Numbered from the stretch's first letter, positions 34,346 through 47,665 are shown. The stretch: DNA of 64,000 nucleotides from Marisa cornuarietis (GCA_004794655.1 SMMW01000046.1:3923501-3987500), one strand, 5' to 3'. A program made the numbers and translations. Notes: generated from the letters alone by a model not told the origin.

Positions 34346-35262
34346 AAGAATGGTGCTGTATAAAACAATGCTTAAAACTACAAAGGAGTGAATAAAGTTT
34401 TGAACACAGTGCTTCTCAAACAAATGCTGTTTCAGGTAACCACTACACTATGGGGTCTTGACACTAGGTAATCTAAGCTAATCTACTTAATATATATTTT
34501 ACGGCAATCTCGGGTATTGTCCCAGTTGTTTTGGGCCTTAGGTAGCCACCATTATCTGTTCAGTTCATCGCCATACGAAGGTTTCATAGTTTCATTTTCG
34601 CTCAGCGCGTGTCAAGGTCACTAACATCATGCCTCCAAAGGCTTCCGAAGTTGCTCCCTTCACTGAGACGTCTAAGGGTAGGGGGAATCAGCGACACTGC
34701 ACGACACTCTGTCGAAGACTGTCCTTCAAGGTACTTTGGAGTGATGTCGACCACAAGGTGGTCAGAGGAAGAACTGTTTTACAAAAGTGAAGGAGTGGAG
34801 TGTTCGTCCCGTGCAGAACTAGCTCATCGTCGCTCAAAACAGGCCTGAGTGTCGGGCCTTGTCAGCTGCCGGGTCTATTCATGTGCTGCCCCCGACGACC
34901 AGTACCGGCGGACCAACATATAGGCGGTACCAGTCAAAGGACGATTGAATGAATGCACGATGTCACGTGCATTCATTCATTGAGGAAAAAAAAACCCCAG
35001 TGTACACAATTAGAGTGTAGCGACCATTTTAGCACTCGACCCAGATATCTTGTGGACTTACATTTGCTTTCGGCGTCTTAGCGGTAGACTTAGGACTTAG
35101 TGGAGCTAAAAGACTAACGATCTTCTTACTTTTTTTTAATCGGCATCTCTTCCACTTTTAGTATTGTTACTAACAAACGTTTCGATAGGACTCATTCAGC
35201 GTGACTGTTTCGTTGCAGGATCCAAGTACGGATTGTAAACTTGGGAGGGTGAGTATTGTATA

Positions 35263-35310
<48 letters not shown>

Positions 35311-35582
35311 GGGTGTATGTGGATGACTGCGTGCATATGTCTGCGTGCGTCAGTGAGTGTGTGAGGGAGACGGGCGAATGAGAGGAGGGGGTTGACGGAG
35401 GTGCAGAGTATCTGCCGGTATATAGGGAGACGTTGTGGTTTAGGTCAAAAAGTGAACACTTAACTTGAGAGCGACCGAACGATTAAGGTTGTGACACTTC
35501 TCTCCTGATGAAAGACAAGTGCTTCATAATTACATGAGTATTTAAGTATCATTTGATCCGAGGACTTGTACACTGGCATATG

Positions 35583-35633
<51 letters not shown>

Positions 35634-36783
35634 ACAGAGAGAGAGAGAGAGGGGGGGGAGAAAACAAGAAATGAAGTGGGGACATAAACACTTGAGAAGG
35701 GAAGACAGAGAAAGAGAACGAATAAACCAAGTCAACATATTTAAGATTTAAGTAGGTCTGCTTGTCGAGATGGAATCCACAATGGCATACTCTTGAACAG
35801 CTCGACGCCAGCACAAAGAGATTATCCGATATCACAAGCTGATGATACTGCGATGTCCTTTCATTTTCATCTCTTTGTCACCGCATAATTGTAGATTGCT
35901 ACATTCCTGGCGCCGTGAAAAAGTTAATAGAGGCAAGCGTGCAAAGCGACTTCAAAACTCACGCTCCTTTTTTTTTATTTCCCTCAAACTCACAATGCTT
36001 TGGTTTTGTTTTTCAAGATACTTATCTCAAGGGCTTTTTAAAAACATTCCCTCCGTATTGGCGATGTTCCTTTTTTTTGTCATCTGACTCATCGTCGGTA
36101 ATACAGACATACGTGCAAAAGGCATCGTATTGTCCCCTCATGTTGATAAATAAATTACGGTCCTTTTGATTTCTTCCTTCCTGTATGTGCAGCGAGAACA
36201 TCTATGAATGAAAGGTCGAGTAGGTCTGTTCGGCTAGAATTACTACTAAGGCTGCGTGTCCGAAACCGTTGACTCATCATTAATAAAAGACTGTGGGCGA
36301 ACCGATGGTTCTGACGGGGGTTAATTTACCACGAGTTTTTTTTTAAAGGTCCGTTCTCTGATTGGCTGGCTTATTTTAGTCAGGCATCTCTTCCTCGTTC
36401 CTCAACTTCCTTGTCAAATTGAAGTGACCTCTACGGCGCTACTGGTGTTTACCACAGATGATGACCTCGAGGGGTCAGTTCTTTGCAGGCAATTAACGCA
36501 GTTGACGCATGAACGAGGAGAGGAAACTTGAAAAGGAGGGATCTTTGAACTGTTTTGTGTTTGACGGATCAGGTATCGCACATGTGATGCTCTGTTGTCT
36601 GTCAAGCGTCATCTTCAGGATGTCTTGGACTGTCTTTAAAACGACCACAATACTTTCTCAAAATACTTTGAAAGAAAAGAAGGGAGTAAAAAATCAAGCG
36701 GTCAATCGAACGAATAATAGCGGAAGCGATTGAAAAAACAAACAAAAAAAAGTAAAAAATGAAAGAAAAAGCAACTGGTCGCG
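34346..36783. other. Intergenic DNA with GT tracts
   Basis: GT dinucleotide tracts occupy 35266-35309 and 35586-35630, the second followed by GA repeats and a G run. Short open frames across them are simple-sequence artefacts. The stretch 34600-34990 ends in a perfect hairpin and an A-rich run and may be another retroelement tail. No gene is recognised. Confidence 0.45.
34946..34979. repeat. Perfect 14-bp inverted repeat
   Basis: TGAATGAATGCACG and its exact inverse CGTGCATTCATTCA surround a six-base loop. An A-rich run follows at 34985. Confidence 0.7.
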
Positions 36784-37530
36784 TACAGTCGTGCCCCGGG
36801 TTACGAATTCAAATTGTTCCATAACGTAGCTCGTATCGTGAAAAACTCGTATCTCGAAACTAATTTCCCCGTTTAAGCCATACGTGGACCTCGCTCATGT
36901 TTTCCTATGATTCTCCTAGGGGAAGCGGATGGCCGAGTGGTTAGAGCGCTGGCGTCCGAACCGAGAGCGCGCTGGTTCAATTCCCGATAAACGCAGCATA
37001 CTTACCCCAGTCGACCCAGCTGACGGGAATGGGTACCTGACTTCATAGAGGGTTGGGAAGGTAAGGCAGCAAGGGAGAGGAGATTGGCACCACCCTCATG
37101 TAAAAGCTGGCCCCTAGAAAAGTGGGGTCTCTAACACCTCACTCCCCAACGACCTGAAAAGGTTATGGGATGACCTTTACCTTTTACCTTTTTTATGATC
37201 TCCTTCAATTCTATGGTAATTGTGTCCTTCTTCTTAGCAGCACTATTCTTGGCAACCATTTTCTTGGGCGATATGGTGGGTCACAAAATGTCTTCACGTA
37301 AACCACACAAAAACACTATAAAGCGCAAATGAACACAGAGATGCTTCCGCTACAAGCGAACAACGCACACTGAGAGCGAGAGGTAGCGGCCGGAAGCACG
37401 TGGCGTAACCACAGCGTCGCTCGTAACCCGAGTGAAAACTCGAATACCGAGGCGAATCTTCCGATAATATTTTGCTCGTAACCTGAAATGCTCGTATGGC
37501 AAGACGCTCGTATCCTGAGGCACGACTGTA
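36784..37530 (-). mobile_element. pogo/Tigger-like transposon remnant with nested SINE
   Basis: TA at both edges flanks inverted ends CAGTCGTGCC and GGCACGACTG. The ends continue with related GGTTACGA and CTCGTAACC motifs. TA target sites and this type of terminus fit the Tc1/mariner-pogo group, with Tigger ends (CAGTCGTCCC) as the closest I know. On the minus strand 37258-37197 encodes MVAKNSAAKKKDTITIELKE, resembling the N-terminus of Tigger/CENP-B-type transposases. The rest of the enzyme is missing. A SINE (36925-37196) interrupts the element just after that stub. Confidence 0.75.
36925..37196 (+). repeat. tRNA-derived SINE, family S3, copy 1
   Basis: The head GCGGATGGCCGAGTGGTTAG with GAGCGCTGGC, and GCTGGTTCAATTCCCG, are clear box A and box B regions of a leucine- or serine-like tRNA. 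The body has CCAGTCGACCCAGCTGACGG, GATTGGCACCACCCTCATG and AAAGTGGGGTCTCTAACACC. The tail repeats CCTTTTA. Flanks TATGATTCTCCT and TATGATCTCCTT look like a target duplication with one indel. Confidence 0.9.
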
Positions 37531-39682
37531 TAAGATTGAGCATGGATCTCAAGAAAATGTGTGGCTGTAAGAAATTAGAGAAAGATCTTTAGTACTGAGT
37601 TACAGAAGCATGGTGCCGTCTGAAATACACAAATTTTTAACGACAGTTCACTCGCCTCAGTAGTTTCTTGTGATGAAAGGTGTGGGTGAAAGTTTCTTCT
37701 GCTGGCCTCGTGTACAGTAACTTTCAACAGCCATGATGTGTAACAACAGAGAATATACTTCACCTAAACGTTCTGTGTTATGGGGGTAATAATATGTGCT
37801 CAAGGGTAATCCACGATCGAATATAACAAAATATTTTTTTCTTTTTTCAGCCTTGGCTGCCACTGTTCTATCATTTACAAAAAGATCTCAAACAATTTAG
37901 ATTAAAAAAAATAACGCGAAGCTGACCTTTCTATCTTAAAGGATAATGAACCCCTGACATAGTAGATGTTATTATGCCGTGTATCGACCGACATTCGATG
38001 ATAGCGTCCTATTCCTGCTTTGTTCGTCAAACCACCCTGGGCTTCCTTGCTATAGTGGATGTAGTGGATTCATCTCCACTCTTGCTTTACCGAAGGTAAC
38101 CAACGATAGACGGATGACTGTCTGGGGGGAAAAAGAGAAGGAGGGATAGAGTCAGTCTGGTAGGATAAACATAAGAGCAGGTGCTTTGTGCTTGTACATA
38201 AGAAATCTCCAGCCGTTGCAGATGCATTTTATGTTCAAACGAGCGAAATATTTGTCACTCACTCAGTCTGCCTTTCTAATTATCTCTTTCTGTGAGTGAG
38301 TGAGTGAGTGAGTGAGTCTAAGGATATCGGTTCAGGTGAATTAAAAGTCGCAGTTTACCGGTGTCTTGAGAACCTATTTGGCAACAATTGTGCCTTGCTG
38401 ATGACAGCTGCTGGCTCGGTCTCCGCGCTGATGACAGCCAAGAGTAAGACAGGATCTCAAGAGATCTCTCGGCAAAGCGGTGTCCAGATAACCAGGTGAA
38501 GCTCGTGCAGTATCCGCGTCCTTGCGTTACACGTGTCAGACACTTTCGTTACATTTCTTGTCACCACGGCCCTTTTGGAGACAAAGGTCAAGAAGCTTTC
38601 CTTCAAGAAAGTATTATCACAAGGACCTTCAATCAGGACTTGCAAATATTTTTGCGCGGAGACTTCAATCGTTGTTTTTTTTTTTTTGGGGGTTGGACAA
38701 CTTTCTATGTCCATTTCTTACCAGCCAGCAAGTTAATAAACTTAATATAATTAGGAAAGAAAGAAAAAGCGAATGGGAGAAGGGAAAATTTTTAAAGCCA
38801 ATCAAATAATTGGCTAGCACGCGCAGGGGCCTGCACGGTCGTTCGCAGGTCACAGTCAAGCCTGCTGCAACGATACACAGGCATGTGATCCCAACTATCT
38901 CTGCACTCCCTCTGGCACGGAATCAAAACTTATTGAACTGCCGATAATGTTTGTTGCAAAGGTGCAGTGGACCTGTATCTTCTAGCTCAGCAATCTGTTT
39001 CGGAAATTCCTTTTGTTCTGATTACAAACCCCTCGAGGCGATGGCCTTAGCTCTAAGATACACTAAGATACACTAATCATCTGCAGGGATCTCACCTACA
39101 GAAAATAGAAGGCGCGTACTTTTGGTCGAATTTCTTTCCTCTGCTTTCTCATGAAGCGAGAATAAGTCGATGTCCCGGGTAAATCAGGGACAAGAGTCTT
39201 GCTCCGTAGTTATAAGAAGGTGTCCAGACTAGGCGGATATTGCTTTACCCTAGGACCATCGTTATCAAGCTGTTATCAAATTATAAAGATTCCCTGGGGT
39301 AAAGTAATGTAGTTCAATATCCGAGGGTCTGAACATAGTAACTACGAAGCAGAGAAGGTTTTCCTTGACTTCCTCTTGCCACTGACTTACCCTCTATTCG
39401 AGAATACGACCCCTGCACTGTGAGTAGGGTACAGTGACTATTGCAGGGTCAGAAGGAGACAGGTTACAATAGACTCTAGAGTGATTTCACTATGTTTTCG
39501 CCTCAAGACCGTTTGGAATGTTATCTTATGGCTCAGCGTTAGATATCAAATCTTGTGGAATACTTGTGGAATCGTGCTGTCAGCTTGATACGACAGACAC
39601 TAATTAAACTTTTATTTGTTATAGATCGGGTGTGCATGTAATTTTGCTGACCAATATTTCTTGAATGTGTTGACATCTGAAG

Positions 39683-39754
<72 letters not shown>

Positions 39755-40383
39755 AAAGGAGAGAATTTTGAAGCGCACACAAACCGCAATTCACAGCGGC
39801 ACGCATAAACAAACACAACAAAAGATTGAAAGCATAGTCAGAAAAGGAGTTGGTCAGACTATGAAGGGTTCAGCGTTGTACAACGCAGGATTGAATGTAG
39901 GACAAAGCAGGAGTAAACACACAGAAGGATGAAAGGAAAGCACGAACAAAGAAATGGAGAAGGTGAAAGCCGTGTAGTTAGGGTCAACATAATCACTGTT
40001 CTTAACACTCATTGACTACACGAGCGTCTGACAGTCGTTAACCCGCTTCCTGACGTAGCGGGCGCCGAGTGGCTTGAAGTCGGAGCCATCAACAATCTGA
40101 GTATCGTTCGTCCTCTGAGGGGAAGGGGCGCCCCTCAAAATCTCGAAACCATTCATGAAAAGTACAACTTCAAGAGCTCCACTCGCTCGCCTCTTTCAAA
40201 CGGAAAACATTGCTACACACTGAACACGAGATGCTCTTGTCCAAACAAATTTTCTCTCAGCAAAATTCAGCATGGGCGTGAGTGACTATGTGGTAGAGAG
40301 TATTTACTGGGAGGGAGGATCAAGAACATCTATGTGTAGGGTGTTATTCGTGAGGACCAGGAAGAACTTTGTAGTACAGGATG
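37531..40383. other. Intergenic DNA with simple repeats
   Basis: A GAGT tetranucleotide tract lies at 38292-38319. A 69-base AC tract runs from 39683 to 39751. No gene is recognised; the minus-strand cysteine-valine frames at 39612-39821 are translations of the AC tract. Confidence 0.5.
39683..39751. repeat. AC dinucleotide microsatellite
   Basis: An uninterrupted AC tract of about 69 bases. Confidence 0.95.
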
Positions 40384-40845
40384 TGATGATGAACATTATA
40401 GTATAGGATGTTTATTGAAATGATTCAACTAGACAATATACGATGTTTATGGGGATAACCAGGAATAATATTAATACAATAAAGGATGTTAAGGGAATAA
40501 CTATATAGATTAAGATTAGGAAGTACCGTGTTGTTAACCGAGCTGATCAAGCTTACCATGTTGTATAGTACATTTATGGGAATAATTAGTACAGTATGTT
40601 CATAGGGGTGATCCGAAATAACCATTTAGTATAGGATGTTTATAGTAATAACTAAAAATAACCATGTAGTATAGAATGTTTATAGTAATAACTACAAATA
40701 ACCATGTACTATAGGATGTTTATAGTAATAACTAAAAATAACCATGTAGTATAGGATGTTTATAGTAATAACTACAAATAACCATGTAGTATAGGATGCT
40801 TATGGGGATAGCCAGAAATAACCACGTGGCGCAGGATGTTTATGA
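40384..40845 (+). repeat. 40-bp minisatellite
   Basis: Five near-identical 40-base units run from 40628 to 40827. Each starts AGTATAGGATGTTTATAGTA and ends AATAACCATGT. More diverged units extend left to about 40384 and right to about 40845. Units alternate between ACTAAAAATA and ACTACAAATA, suggesting a higher-order 80-base period in the centre. Confidence 0.9.
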
Positions 40846-41033
40846 AAGTCTGTACAGATTCGCCCGATCCGAGGAAGCAGAAGCTGTCATCGATTTCTAT
40901 GTGAGATGGGTCTACATTCCATGACAACAATGTGCCGGCATAAATGGACTCCATAATTATGTTACATTATCTCTGCATCACCATGATCTTCTGTCTATAT
41001 AATGTTTACACTGGTTCTGGTTTCTAACTTTCC

Positions 41034-41083
<50 letters not shown>

Positions 41084-44000
41084 ATGCTGGTATGCATGTA
41101 TATGTGAGCGTGGAACCTGTTTTGAGACCTGACGATGCACATGTTTGTTCTTGTCACGTCTGTGCAGCAAAACCTCCGTTTCAAAGAGACAAGTAAGTTC
41201 ACATCTCAGTCCCAGGATCCCCACTACGTCGCTAGCACGTTGTGCATGCCTAGGACGTCAGGTGATAGGCGTTAACCCCTTTCTCAACTAGTACCCCACA
41301 ATGCACTGGGCCAAGATTGCTAAATTTGTTAGTCATTTTGATGCCACCAGCAAAGACATAGTTCTCGAGCGCGATAAATAGCTATCTGTTCTTGGTAGAG
41401 ATTAACTCAACAATTATTAATATTATCTGACAGCACTCTGTAAAAACTAACCCTAATCTTGAGCTTATTACTCAGCCTCGATCAGAACCAGGGTCATTAC
41501 CATAGGTTCGAATCTTTCGCTATGGCCGCGACCTTCTGTGACGTCAGGAATTAGAATTTCGATGAATTCGAGGGTGCTTTTCTTTTTAAAGCTAACGAAG
41601 AATTCATGAACAAACTAATTGCTAATCTGTTCTGTTAATCTGCGAGCAGCAGTGACCTTAATATTTGGCTCGACTGGGGTCAGCCTGGCCTACTGAGAAG
41701 CAACTTACCAACTTGACACTTGCACGTGCAAACAAGAGGAAGCTGGCGGGAAAGCATCCGAACTCTCAAAATCTTCCAGACCGGTCCCAGACTTGCAGCC
41801 AGCCTGTTTGACATCAACACCGGATCTTGACACGCGCTGCGCAAGCCAACACTTCCGGCGGCACACCCCTCGGTGCTGGACGGTCTTGGGGAGTGAATCC
41901 TCGGAAGGAACGTTTTCATCATTGATGGCGTCGAGTCCGAAGTTCCTCTTACTCAATAAGCCGCCTGACACGGTCTCTCGTCAAAAGACTGAGGACAATT
42001 TGTTCCCGACCAGGCCGGGGGGCAATGTGCACACAGACGACCGCCGTCGGGTTCTCTCCTCCAGCACTCGAGAGCTTCCCAAGGGCCAGTCATTAATTCA
42101 GCAATTAGGGGTACTCCTCAGGCGCGGTCACGCGCGGCCCCTCCTTCGTGTTTTCCCGAGCACTCCAGGGGGCGCTGCGTATAATCTTGTCTCCATTTTG
42201 TCCTTTCTTCGCATTCCGCTACAGAGACGACTTCCGGTCGGATGAGAACGAGGCGCAGCCCCCATCCCTATTCCTTTTCCTTGATGGGCGTTTTTATGTT
42301 TTGTTTGCGATTGTTTTTTTTTCTCCCTCAGTTCTATTTCCTACTTGGGATGCTTCCCTGTTTCCCATGTAGTCCATTGGGCTACAAGACGACTTGCAGA
42401 GGTTGTATGTTACATTGCAAGCATGACCCATATAATTGTTTATTAATATTACCTAGCAAGGTTTGTAATGATCTCCCTTGATGGATTATATTACTGTTTT
42501 GGTGATTTATTTTACGATCTTTTGTCTTGTGGGATTGTTCTTTACTCTGACATGTCAGAAGAGTTTGTTTCTAGACATTAACGTTGTGATTTAATCTGTT
42601 TCATTCCACTTCTCGTTCTGTGGCGCATCTGAAAGAGTCCTAATACTTTCTTCACTCCGACTTCTTATCAGACTTTTATATTTTAGGTTATAGACATTAT
42701 TTTTGGACGGAAACATTGTGTCACAATTTGTGTCTTTCCGTTTCGCGATCAGTGTCGTATCTGTCAGAATCATCCCACCGGATCTGTACATGGTGCTAAC
42801 AGATTGATAGAGGGTTTAATGCCATGGCACGTTAGTAATAGAACGGTACTAATAGAACGGGATTGAAGACTGAGTCTTCATTGCCTTCCTCATAATTATT
42901 TTTTTTTGTCGCCTTTGACCTCGTTTTGTCTTCCTCGTTTTTGGTCATCCTCATTCTTGTTTTCATGGACTTCATCTTCAACATCATCGTCACCACCAGC
43001 ATCGTTACTTACACTCCTCTTTCAACCCGCACCAATCTCCCTCTTATTCTTGCTCTTGACCATGCATTTGTGTGTGGTGTGTGCATGCGCGTGTGTGGCG
43101 TGTGGTGTGTGTGGGTGTGCGTGAGCAATGCTCTTACGTATCATCGCACACAACCAGAAACCGGTTCACCTTTGTACATATTCATCGACCAGTGCTTCTA
43201 TAAATCAAGAAACCGGTATAATCGTTAACCCCCACTATTATGGATGTATTTACCTGTTTACTTCGTTATCAATTGTGCTTATGATCTACGTAGATACTCA
43301 CTCACTACAGTCATGGACAACAACCTACACTGAATAAAACAAGTCTCTGTCTCTCTCTCTTTCCATAGAAACATTTTATACTCATTAATAACTAAAAAAA
43401 ACCCGAGCATCTTTACAGTAAAGCCTCTCCCCTACCCTTAGGTCTGCGCTCATACCTGATATATTGTACCTCGCCATGTGTTCTTTACATTCTATAAGGG
43501 TAAGTCACATCAGAACATGTAGTCTATATGTCATGTGATTGCAAATGGCATCTGTGTTGTTGTCTGCTGGCTGCTCACTGCCACAGGTCGCTGGCAGCCA
43601 TCAAGACAAGGCACACGGGGGAGAAGTTGTGCGGCTCAGGAGGGCGGGCCCTTAAGACCGTCTGTGGACAAGCCGCTCTCCGCTCGAGCCAGCTCATCCG
43701 CGCGCCGCCTCATCGGCATCGCAGTCAATCATGGAGGTCGTGGCCGCATGCTCGTGCAACACGCACGCGCTCTCATGCCAGCCAGATGATGGGCCTACGG
43801 CTCCCCACACAGTCCACAACAAAATAGACCATGCGTCGCGACTTAGGTCCGCCATCTTCCAGCAAGATTTTGTACTAAACCAACACCTGGGCTTGCTGGC
43901 ATCGGCAGTCAGCAGAAATTTATTCCACAGTTCTCATTGCGTGTTCATACTCTTAGGCAAGACGTATAATAAACTCGTCTAAGAGGTAAAAAAAAAAAAA

Positions 44001-46051
44001 AAAAATCGGCTTATTTATAGCATTAGCCGGAAAAGGATGTTTTATCACGTTTGGGGAGCCATAGATTTCCCCTGTGGAGAACAATGGTAGGAGAAAAATA
44101 ACGGATGGCTTGTACGTGCAGGGTTTTATGGAAGGGTGTGGAGGGGGAGGGAGGGGTGAAAGCCCTCTGACAGAAGTCTCGATGAATGTTGGCGGTGTGG
44201 GATTAGCTTCTAGACTGTCTCGTTCAATTTTCTGCGCCGGCTGCTACCAGTCGCTATCTCCTTTGTGGTTCCCTTGAAAATAGACACGCACACGCACTGG
44301 CGCACACACAGAAACAACTACACACATGCACATACACACTACACATAAACTAACACACATGCATATACAGCTACACACACGCGCGAATGAGAGCGAGAAC
44401 ACTAGGCCGGCGGATTCTCTAGAAACGAAATTAGTCAGCGTAGCAGTTGTTCCCGAGTACCAGGAAGGAATAGGAGCAGAGCTTTCCACAAGGCCATTGC
44501 CAGTAGGTTTAGAAACCGTGCTTGATGATATTTCCCCTATTTCATCTACACCTCCACTCGTTCATTCACCATACTATAAGTGTGGGTAGCACGTTTCTCC
44601 AGCCGCTTTGGTCGTTAGGCGTAGTTTTTGTGGGCAAACAGGTCTGCAAGATTCTGGCTTGTTGTCGACCTCCACTCTTCCCACTCCCTCATCGTCCAGG
44701 TGATGACAGTAACGCAGGTGCGGGTTTATCCACGTCAAACTTCCGCCCCGCATCAACAACACTAACATCCGGGTCGTGGTACTCAAGACTTGAACCCTTA
44801 CTCCTGCGTTGCAAGGTTCTGTACTCTTGTCCAACTACCCCCTCCCCCCGGTCACCTACCTTCCCGACTCGCTCGTATGGACTTCTCATGATCTGTTCTT
44901 CTCTGTCCTCAGACCACAGTCGCTCCTCTACTATTCAACTACCCCTTGTCGCTCATATAGTATTTTTAGACCCCAGCTGATCGTCTAACTAGTACTCAGA
45001 CACTGGCCCCTCTTATTGTGTTCATAGAATTGAAGACCTTAGTTTGATATTCTTGCTCTTAACCGGCAGCCCAGAATTTGTCTCATATTTCAGAGAACTG
45101 AGATTCAGACGAGCATATCCTGGACTCGGCGATAGAGCACCTATCGAAAACCTGCTTTTACTTTAAGAGCAAGGCCGTGTTTAGAAAGAGCAAACTCACA
45201 GGTAGCATCAGTCAACACAGGTTTATCAGGCGCAAACCCGCGGTTACATTCTTGTACGGATGTTCATCAGGTGCCAACTCGCGCTTAGCATGCGCAGACC
45301 CAAGGCCACCATCCTTAAACACAAGTTTATCAACTGTGAATACTCGTTTATCAGACGCAAACCACCGTTTATTAGGCGAAACGCAAGCTGTTCGACGACA
45401 GCTGGGTTCAGGGTCGGAGGGCACGTGGCACACGCTGGCCACTTACCTGCTACAGCGCCACGGGGGGAGCGGGGTGAAGGGAGGTCAGTGAGCATTGAGC
45501 GGAGTCACTCTTGCAGTAACCTCATCACTCGCCGCTCAAAAGGCGGCCATATTTCGGTCCAGTAAACCTTTGGCCCAGAAGCAATCACTTTCCGAAGTCG
45601 AGATGGTCTCCTGATGATACGATAGAGACCTAGGAGCGTGTTTCCAAACAAGGAGAGGGTAGGGGGGCATCATTGTTCGGTCCAGACGTCCATTTTCAGT
45701 CCTGCAAAGAGAAGCGCGCAAACAGAAAGGTGTTCAGGATCCCCCCCCCCACCACCGCCCATTTGTCTTCTTTGCCCTTCGTTTTGAGACCACGTGACCG
45801 CACCTGGTGGCCGGCTGCTTGCGTGATGACAAGCGAGAGAGTGACACGGGTGGTCTGTGAGGACATCGCTAGTGTCGTGCCCACTATTTTTCAAGAAATG
45901 TCGTAGCTGGACTGCTACCAGCGTGTATCGCACACCTCAGTGCCCGTAATCAACTCACCTTCCTTCCGCGTTTGCTTTTGACCTCGGGTCAATCCTACAG
46001 CTCCACCTAGCCGTCAGTAGCCATAAGTGTGGATTGTACACAAAAGGCCTG
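40846..46051. other. Gene-free interval with GC-rich patches
   Basis: A GT tract lies at 41035-41082. CpG-rich patches lie at about 41700-42260 and 43560-43840. I tested the longer frames there on both strands and recognise no domain. An A run is at 43987-44003. CA-rich sequence lies at 44285-44390. Confidence 0.45.
45195..45395 (+). repeat. Degenerate short-unit repeat
   Basis: Variants of GTTTATCAGGCGCAAACC recur about every 30 bases (45219, 45325, 45345 and around). Opposite-strand frames show the same periodicity as repeated LRLIN or DKRVF-like words. The units are strongly diverged. Confidence 0.55.
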
Positions 46052-46309
46052 CAGGGGCTAGTTGCACAACATGTTTCTACAACTTAAAACTGTTTTAAAG
46101 AAGGAAATCTAGAAACTTTTTATTCTTCAAAAATCGCTCAAATGCCATTTAGACGCGCTGCACAAAAATGTGCTGACGGAAACGAAAATCTGGTTTAAAA
46201 AGCGTTTTCTTATTTTTAAAAAAGTTCCGAAAATGTGTTGCACCTTTCTAAAAAGAGTTGAAGCCTAAAAGTGTTTAAAATTAGAAATGTGTTGTGCAAC
46301 TGGCCCCTG
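46052..46309. mobile_element. 258-bp inverted-repeat element (MITE)
   Basis: The ends are CAGGGGCTAGTTGCACAACA and the inverse of CAGGGGCCAGTTGCACAACA, one mismatch in 20 bases, and the inverted similarity continues inward (AACTTAAAACTGTTTTAAA against AATTTTAAACACTTTTAG). There is no coding capacity. Termini of the GGGCCAGTTGCACAA type occur in several cut-and-paste groups, so I leave the superfamily open. No clean target duplication was found. Confidence 0.8.
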
Positions 46310-47564
46310 TAGGTTATCAGGCGACCTTCTAGGTCTACACCTGTTTCTAAGAACAGAACCCTTCATCGCTTCCGGTTCACAGCTAACCTGGAGATAAGCT
46401 TACCTCTGCTTCATGAGTACGATTCCAGAGGCGACAGTGTTGCACATGGCGATTGTCACCTTCGTACCTACAACATCACCTGGCTGACTGGAACAGGGAC
46501 AATAATGTTCACATTCGACTCCTTTTCTTTGACATTCGTGGCACATGTTTGTTTGATAACCTGTTTTTTTTTTTTTTTTTTTTTACTGAGCGACGAATCT
46601 ACTTTACATTCTAAAACGTTTTGTTGTCCGTTTAATATTTAATACTGTTTTCGTTGCTTGTTTGTTTGATTTCTAAGATTACATCAGTGAATTTTGGACG
46701 GAACTGGAGCGCTTTCCCAACAGTTCGTCTTCTGTCCACGCCTAATTCCGCGATTTTCGAAAATATTTACCCGCACAGCTCACCTACGTGACCCGCTCAC
46801 TTCCCACATTGTCTTTCTTCCCATTGTGTTCCTACTTCAGATCCAGGTCATCTGACGTACCTGTCTGTCTTCATTTGACGTACCTGTCCGTCGGTCATCA
46901 TCAGTCTCTCCCATCTCCAGCAACCTGGCCGAGCCGTCGCTCGATGGGTGGTCGCTTCTCCAGGTCTTCTGAAGAAAAGTCAGCGAGGCGGCGGTAAAGC
47001 GGTGGCGGCCTGTAATTAACTGCCGATCTTCAGCACCGCACTTAAGAGGCTTTTGCCGGGTGGGTGGATGGGTGGGAAGGTTGAGAGGGAAAGGCAGGAA
47101 CACAGAACAAGGCGACCCGCCATTCATCAGACGTCGCGCGTTGAAGCGCATAGGAGGGGAAAATAAATAAATAAACAACTAGAAGCGACTTATTTACCAC
47201 CTTGAGGGAGAATTTTTTTTTCGCAACCACCTCCCACCTTTCAGTCTCCTCCCTTATCCCACCCCACCCCCCAAAAAATAGCACAAGTCTGTACTGAGTC
47301 TGTGACCATTGCCCCTTAAGAAGATACTTCCCTCTTCCCCAACCAAAAAAAAAAAAAAAAGGAGGGAGTAATTTTGATGGCTAGAAAACTATCGCACGCT
47401 GTGGGATAAGGTTTGAAAAGAAAACGGCAGCTCCTTGATCATACGGTCGTTAGGGAGGGAGGTGTTAAAGATCCCTCTTATCTTGGAGGCCAATCCGTCA
47501 CTTTTCCTTCAGTGCCTCGCCTTCACTAACCCTCAACGAAGTCAAGTACCCTTTACAGCGGGAT

Positions 47565-47665
47565 CGACTGGCGTTAAGCACGCTGGGCTATGCGGGTATC
47601 GAACCGGCTAGTATACTTGCCTCCAGGTTCTCTACGCTGCTGCTCTAACCTCAAGGCTACCCAAA
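47565..47665 (-). repeat. Degenerate tRNA-derived repeat
   Basis: The minus strand reads GGGTAGCCTTGAGGTTAGAG, then AGTATACTAGCCGGTTCGAT and ACCCGC: a box A-like and a box B-like motif at roughly tRNA spacing. The ends do not pair as a tRNA acceptor stem, so I call a SINE remnant and not a tRNA gene. Confidence 0.5.

Noticed and set aside
35460..35835. Frames rich in His-Thr or Cys-Val around GT/CA tracts (also at 39612, 41002, 50140, 17726)
   Set aside because: They are direct translations of dinucleotide repeats.
36925..37000. tRNA-Leu/Ser gene candidates in SINE heads (also 56752, 19204, 51967, 14922, 18119)
   Set aside because: Box A and box B are present, but the acceptor stems do not close and each continues into a repeated SINE body.
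40384..40845. CRISPR-like array
   Set aside because: The units are contiguous without unique spacers, and the sequence is eukaryotic.
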